Source: an uncultured Thermomicrobia bacterium (lineage in GTDB: Bacteria; Chloroflexota; Chloroflexia; Thermomicrobiales; JALYUS01). Taken from it: a stretch of 32,550 bases of DNA. Each line of letters starts with the position of its first letter. Positions within the stretch are counted from its first letter, which is position 1. Made by a program: the position numbers and the translations under genes. The notes under the pieces are model-generated. The model saw nothing but the letters and a program-made list of their open reading frames with translations. It was not told the DNA's origin and made no database searches. The stretch spans positions 1 through 32,550 of the forward strand of contig CALBSO010000079.1 in NCBI GenBank assembly GCA_937968015.1, given 5' to 3'. Of the stretch, positions 31,287 through 32,550 are shown piece by piece.

Positions 31287-31958
31287 ATGGGCGATACGCC
31301 GACGATTCGAGTGATGATCGTAGATGACCACCGGATGGTCCGTAGCGGCCTGCGCGGCTTCCTGGAGGGCGAGGCGGGCATCACCGTGGTTGGCGAGGCG
31401 GAGAGCGGTGAGGAAGCAATTGCTCATCTACCGGCAATGACGCCCGATGTAGTTCTCATGGACCTGATGATGCCCGGCATCGGCGGCATCGCGGCGATTG
31501 GCGCGCTGCGCCAATCTCACCCGGCGCTCAAGATCATGGCGCTCACGAGTTTCGCGGACGACGCGCAGGTCTTCCCCGCCCTCGAAGCGGGCGCGAACGG
31601 CTATCTGCTTAAGGACATTGATCCAGATGAACTGGTCGCCGCGATCCTGGCTGTCTATGCGGGCGAATCCCCGCTTGATCCCGAGGTCGCAAAGCGGCTC
31701 GTCTCCCGATTCCAGCGCCCGGCGCTCACGTCCGCGAACAAGCAATCACACGACGCACTCACCGACCGGGAAACGGATGTCCTCCGGCTCCTCACGCAAG
31801 GGAAGAGTAACAAAGAGATCGCCAACGCACTCTTCATCGGCGACCGCACCGTCAAGAGCCACCTGAGCGCCATCTTCCAGAAACTGGATGTCACCGATCG
31901 TACACAGGCCGCGCTCTACGCCGTCCGGCACGGATTGGTGGAGAGCAACGAGCGGTGA
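31287..31958 (+). CDS. NarL/LuxR-type response regulator
   Basis: The protein is 223 residues from ATG 31287. An intact receiver domain has VDDHRMVRSGL, the phospho-acceptor Asp in PDVVLMDLMMPG, a conserved Thr in LTSFADD and Lys in YLLKDI. The C-terminal LuxR HTH has LTDRETDVLRLLTQGKSNKE and RTVKSHLSAIFQKL. It is a DNA-binding transcription regulator activated by phosphorylation. No kinase is adjacent; TATACT at 31216-31221 may be its -10. Confidence 0.95.
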   Translation: MGDTPTIRVMIVDDHRMVRSGLRGFLEGEAGITVVGEAESGEEAIAHLPAMTPDVVLMDLMMPGIGGIAAIGALRQSHPALKIMALTSFADDAQVFPALEAGANGYLLKDIDPDELVAAILAVYAGESPLDPEVAKRLVSRFQRPALTSANKQSHDALTDRETDVLRLLTQGKSNKEIANALFIGDRTVKSHLSAIFQKLDVTDRTQAALYAVRHGLVESNER

Positions 31959-32098
31959 CAGCCTGGTTGTCCACATTCGGCAGGCTCCTCGTCCTTTCGG
32001 GCGATGCAAGGCTTCCCATCTGAACGATGTGCCGATTCTGCCCTCCCGCTAGAGTGAGGGGGAAGAAGTCGGCCTCGATTCGGCAATGAGGAAAGCCC

Positions 32099-32503
32099 GT
32101 GACGTGCATCCGCGCGGCAACCGCAAAGACCATCCGCATCGTCCTCGTGGACGATGCGAAATCGGTGCGCCGCGCGTTACGCCACATCCTTGGCGCCGAA
32201 CCGGATTTCGTAGTAATCGGTGAGGCGGCGGACGGCGAGAGTGCGATGGCGCTCGCGGCGGCGCTACGCCCGGATATTATCGTGATGGATTTTGGCCTGC
32301 CTGGCATCAATGGAAGAGAAGCGGCACGGCGCATCCATGCGGCGGGCGACGCAGGGAGCATCGTGATGCTCACCGCATTCGGTGCGGATGAGACACGCGC
32401 CGCAGCGGACACGAGCATCGCCCTCTTCCTTGAGAAGGGCGACAACCTCGACGATCTCGCCGAGCGCATCCGCTCCGTGCATGCGCGAAACATTCCCCGC
32501 TAA
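32099..32503 (+). CDS. Stand-alone receiver-domain response regulator
   Basis: The protein is 134 residues from GTG 32099 with GAGGAAAG upstream. All receiver residues are present: IVLVDDAKSVRRAL, Asp in PDIIVMDFGLPG, Thr in IVMLTAFGADE, and Lys in FLEKGDN. There is no output domain, so it acts by protein contact or as a phosphorelay intermediate. It lies 140 bases after the NarL-type gene in the same direction. Confidence 0.92.
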   Translation: MTCIRAATAKTIRIVLVDDAKSVRRALRHILGAEPDFVVIGEAADGESAMALAAALRPDIIVMDFGLPGINGREAARRIHAAGDAGSIVMLTAFGADETRAAADTSIALFLEKGDNLDDLAERIRSVHARNIPR

Positions 32504-32550
32504 GTACGTGCTGGTAAATTCACGGTGAGGGGATTATCCTCCAGATCGGA

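Noticed and set aside
1..32550. CRISPR array, tRNA, rRNA, insertion sequence or prophage genes
   Set aside because: No regularly spaced direct repeats, cloverleaf candidates, transposase or integrase motifs were noticed; a tRNAscan and CRISPR finder run would confirm.

Overview
This is a high-GC bacterial window with strong G/C third-position codon use. It is probably Chloroflexota (Thermomicrobia/Sphaerobacter-like). That placement rests on the Tat-type lipoprotein with a long Ala/Thr/Pro linker, the binding-protein/two-permease sugar ABC unit without its own ATPase, the short (about 424 aa) S-adenosylhomocysteinase and the dispersed intergenic hairpin repeats. No rRNA, tRNA, CRISPR array, transposase or phage gene was found, and no 16S is present to settle the taxonomy.

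Layout: (1) 1-1707, minus strand: a D-2-hydroxyacid dehydrogenase cut by the window edge and an aldo/keto reductase, separated by a palindromic repeat. (2) 1815-7700, plus: a promoter, a candidate leader peptide and intrinsic attenuator precede an MFS efflux gene. DprE1-like and DprE2-like oxidoreductases, a HAD hydrolase, a membrane coiled-coil protein and an NTF2/SnoaL-like protein follow. (3) 7741-11448, plus: a sugar ABC importer (lipoprotein plus two permeases), with a 22-bp hairpin between the lipoprotein and permease genes. (4) 11485-14074, minus: cobS, cobU and two DinB-family proteins. (5) 14187-16846, plus: a PAS-GAF-GAF histidine kinase overlapping a DUF309 gene. (6) 16847-17943: a cluster of very small ORFs with good ribosome binding sites and intrinsic terminators. 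(7) 18031-23208, minus: mtnA, a PfkB (adenosine-kinase-like) gene, metK and ahcY, headed by a SAM-I riboswitch. (8) 23517-25957, plus: two oligopeptide ABC ATPases. (9) 26065-27250, plus: an M50 protease and an HD-domain protein. (10) 27301-30496, minus: cysteine desulfurase, a SAM-dependent methyltransferase, a membrane protein and an acidic hypothetical. (11) 30765-32503, plus: a degenerate receiver domain, a NarL-type regulator and a stand-alone receiver.

The best-supported regulatory element is the SAM-I riboswitch at 23047-23149 (minus). It should switch off SAM synthesis and recycling (MetK, adenosine kinase, MtnA) when SAM is high; AhcY also has its own promoter. The most interesting possible new biology is the leader-peptide attenuator before the MFS pump and the 16.9-17.7 kb micro-ORF cluster. 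Motifs, hairpins and promoters were read by eye. No homology search or folding program was run, so family names rest on recognised motifs and promoter calls on -35/-10 matches.
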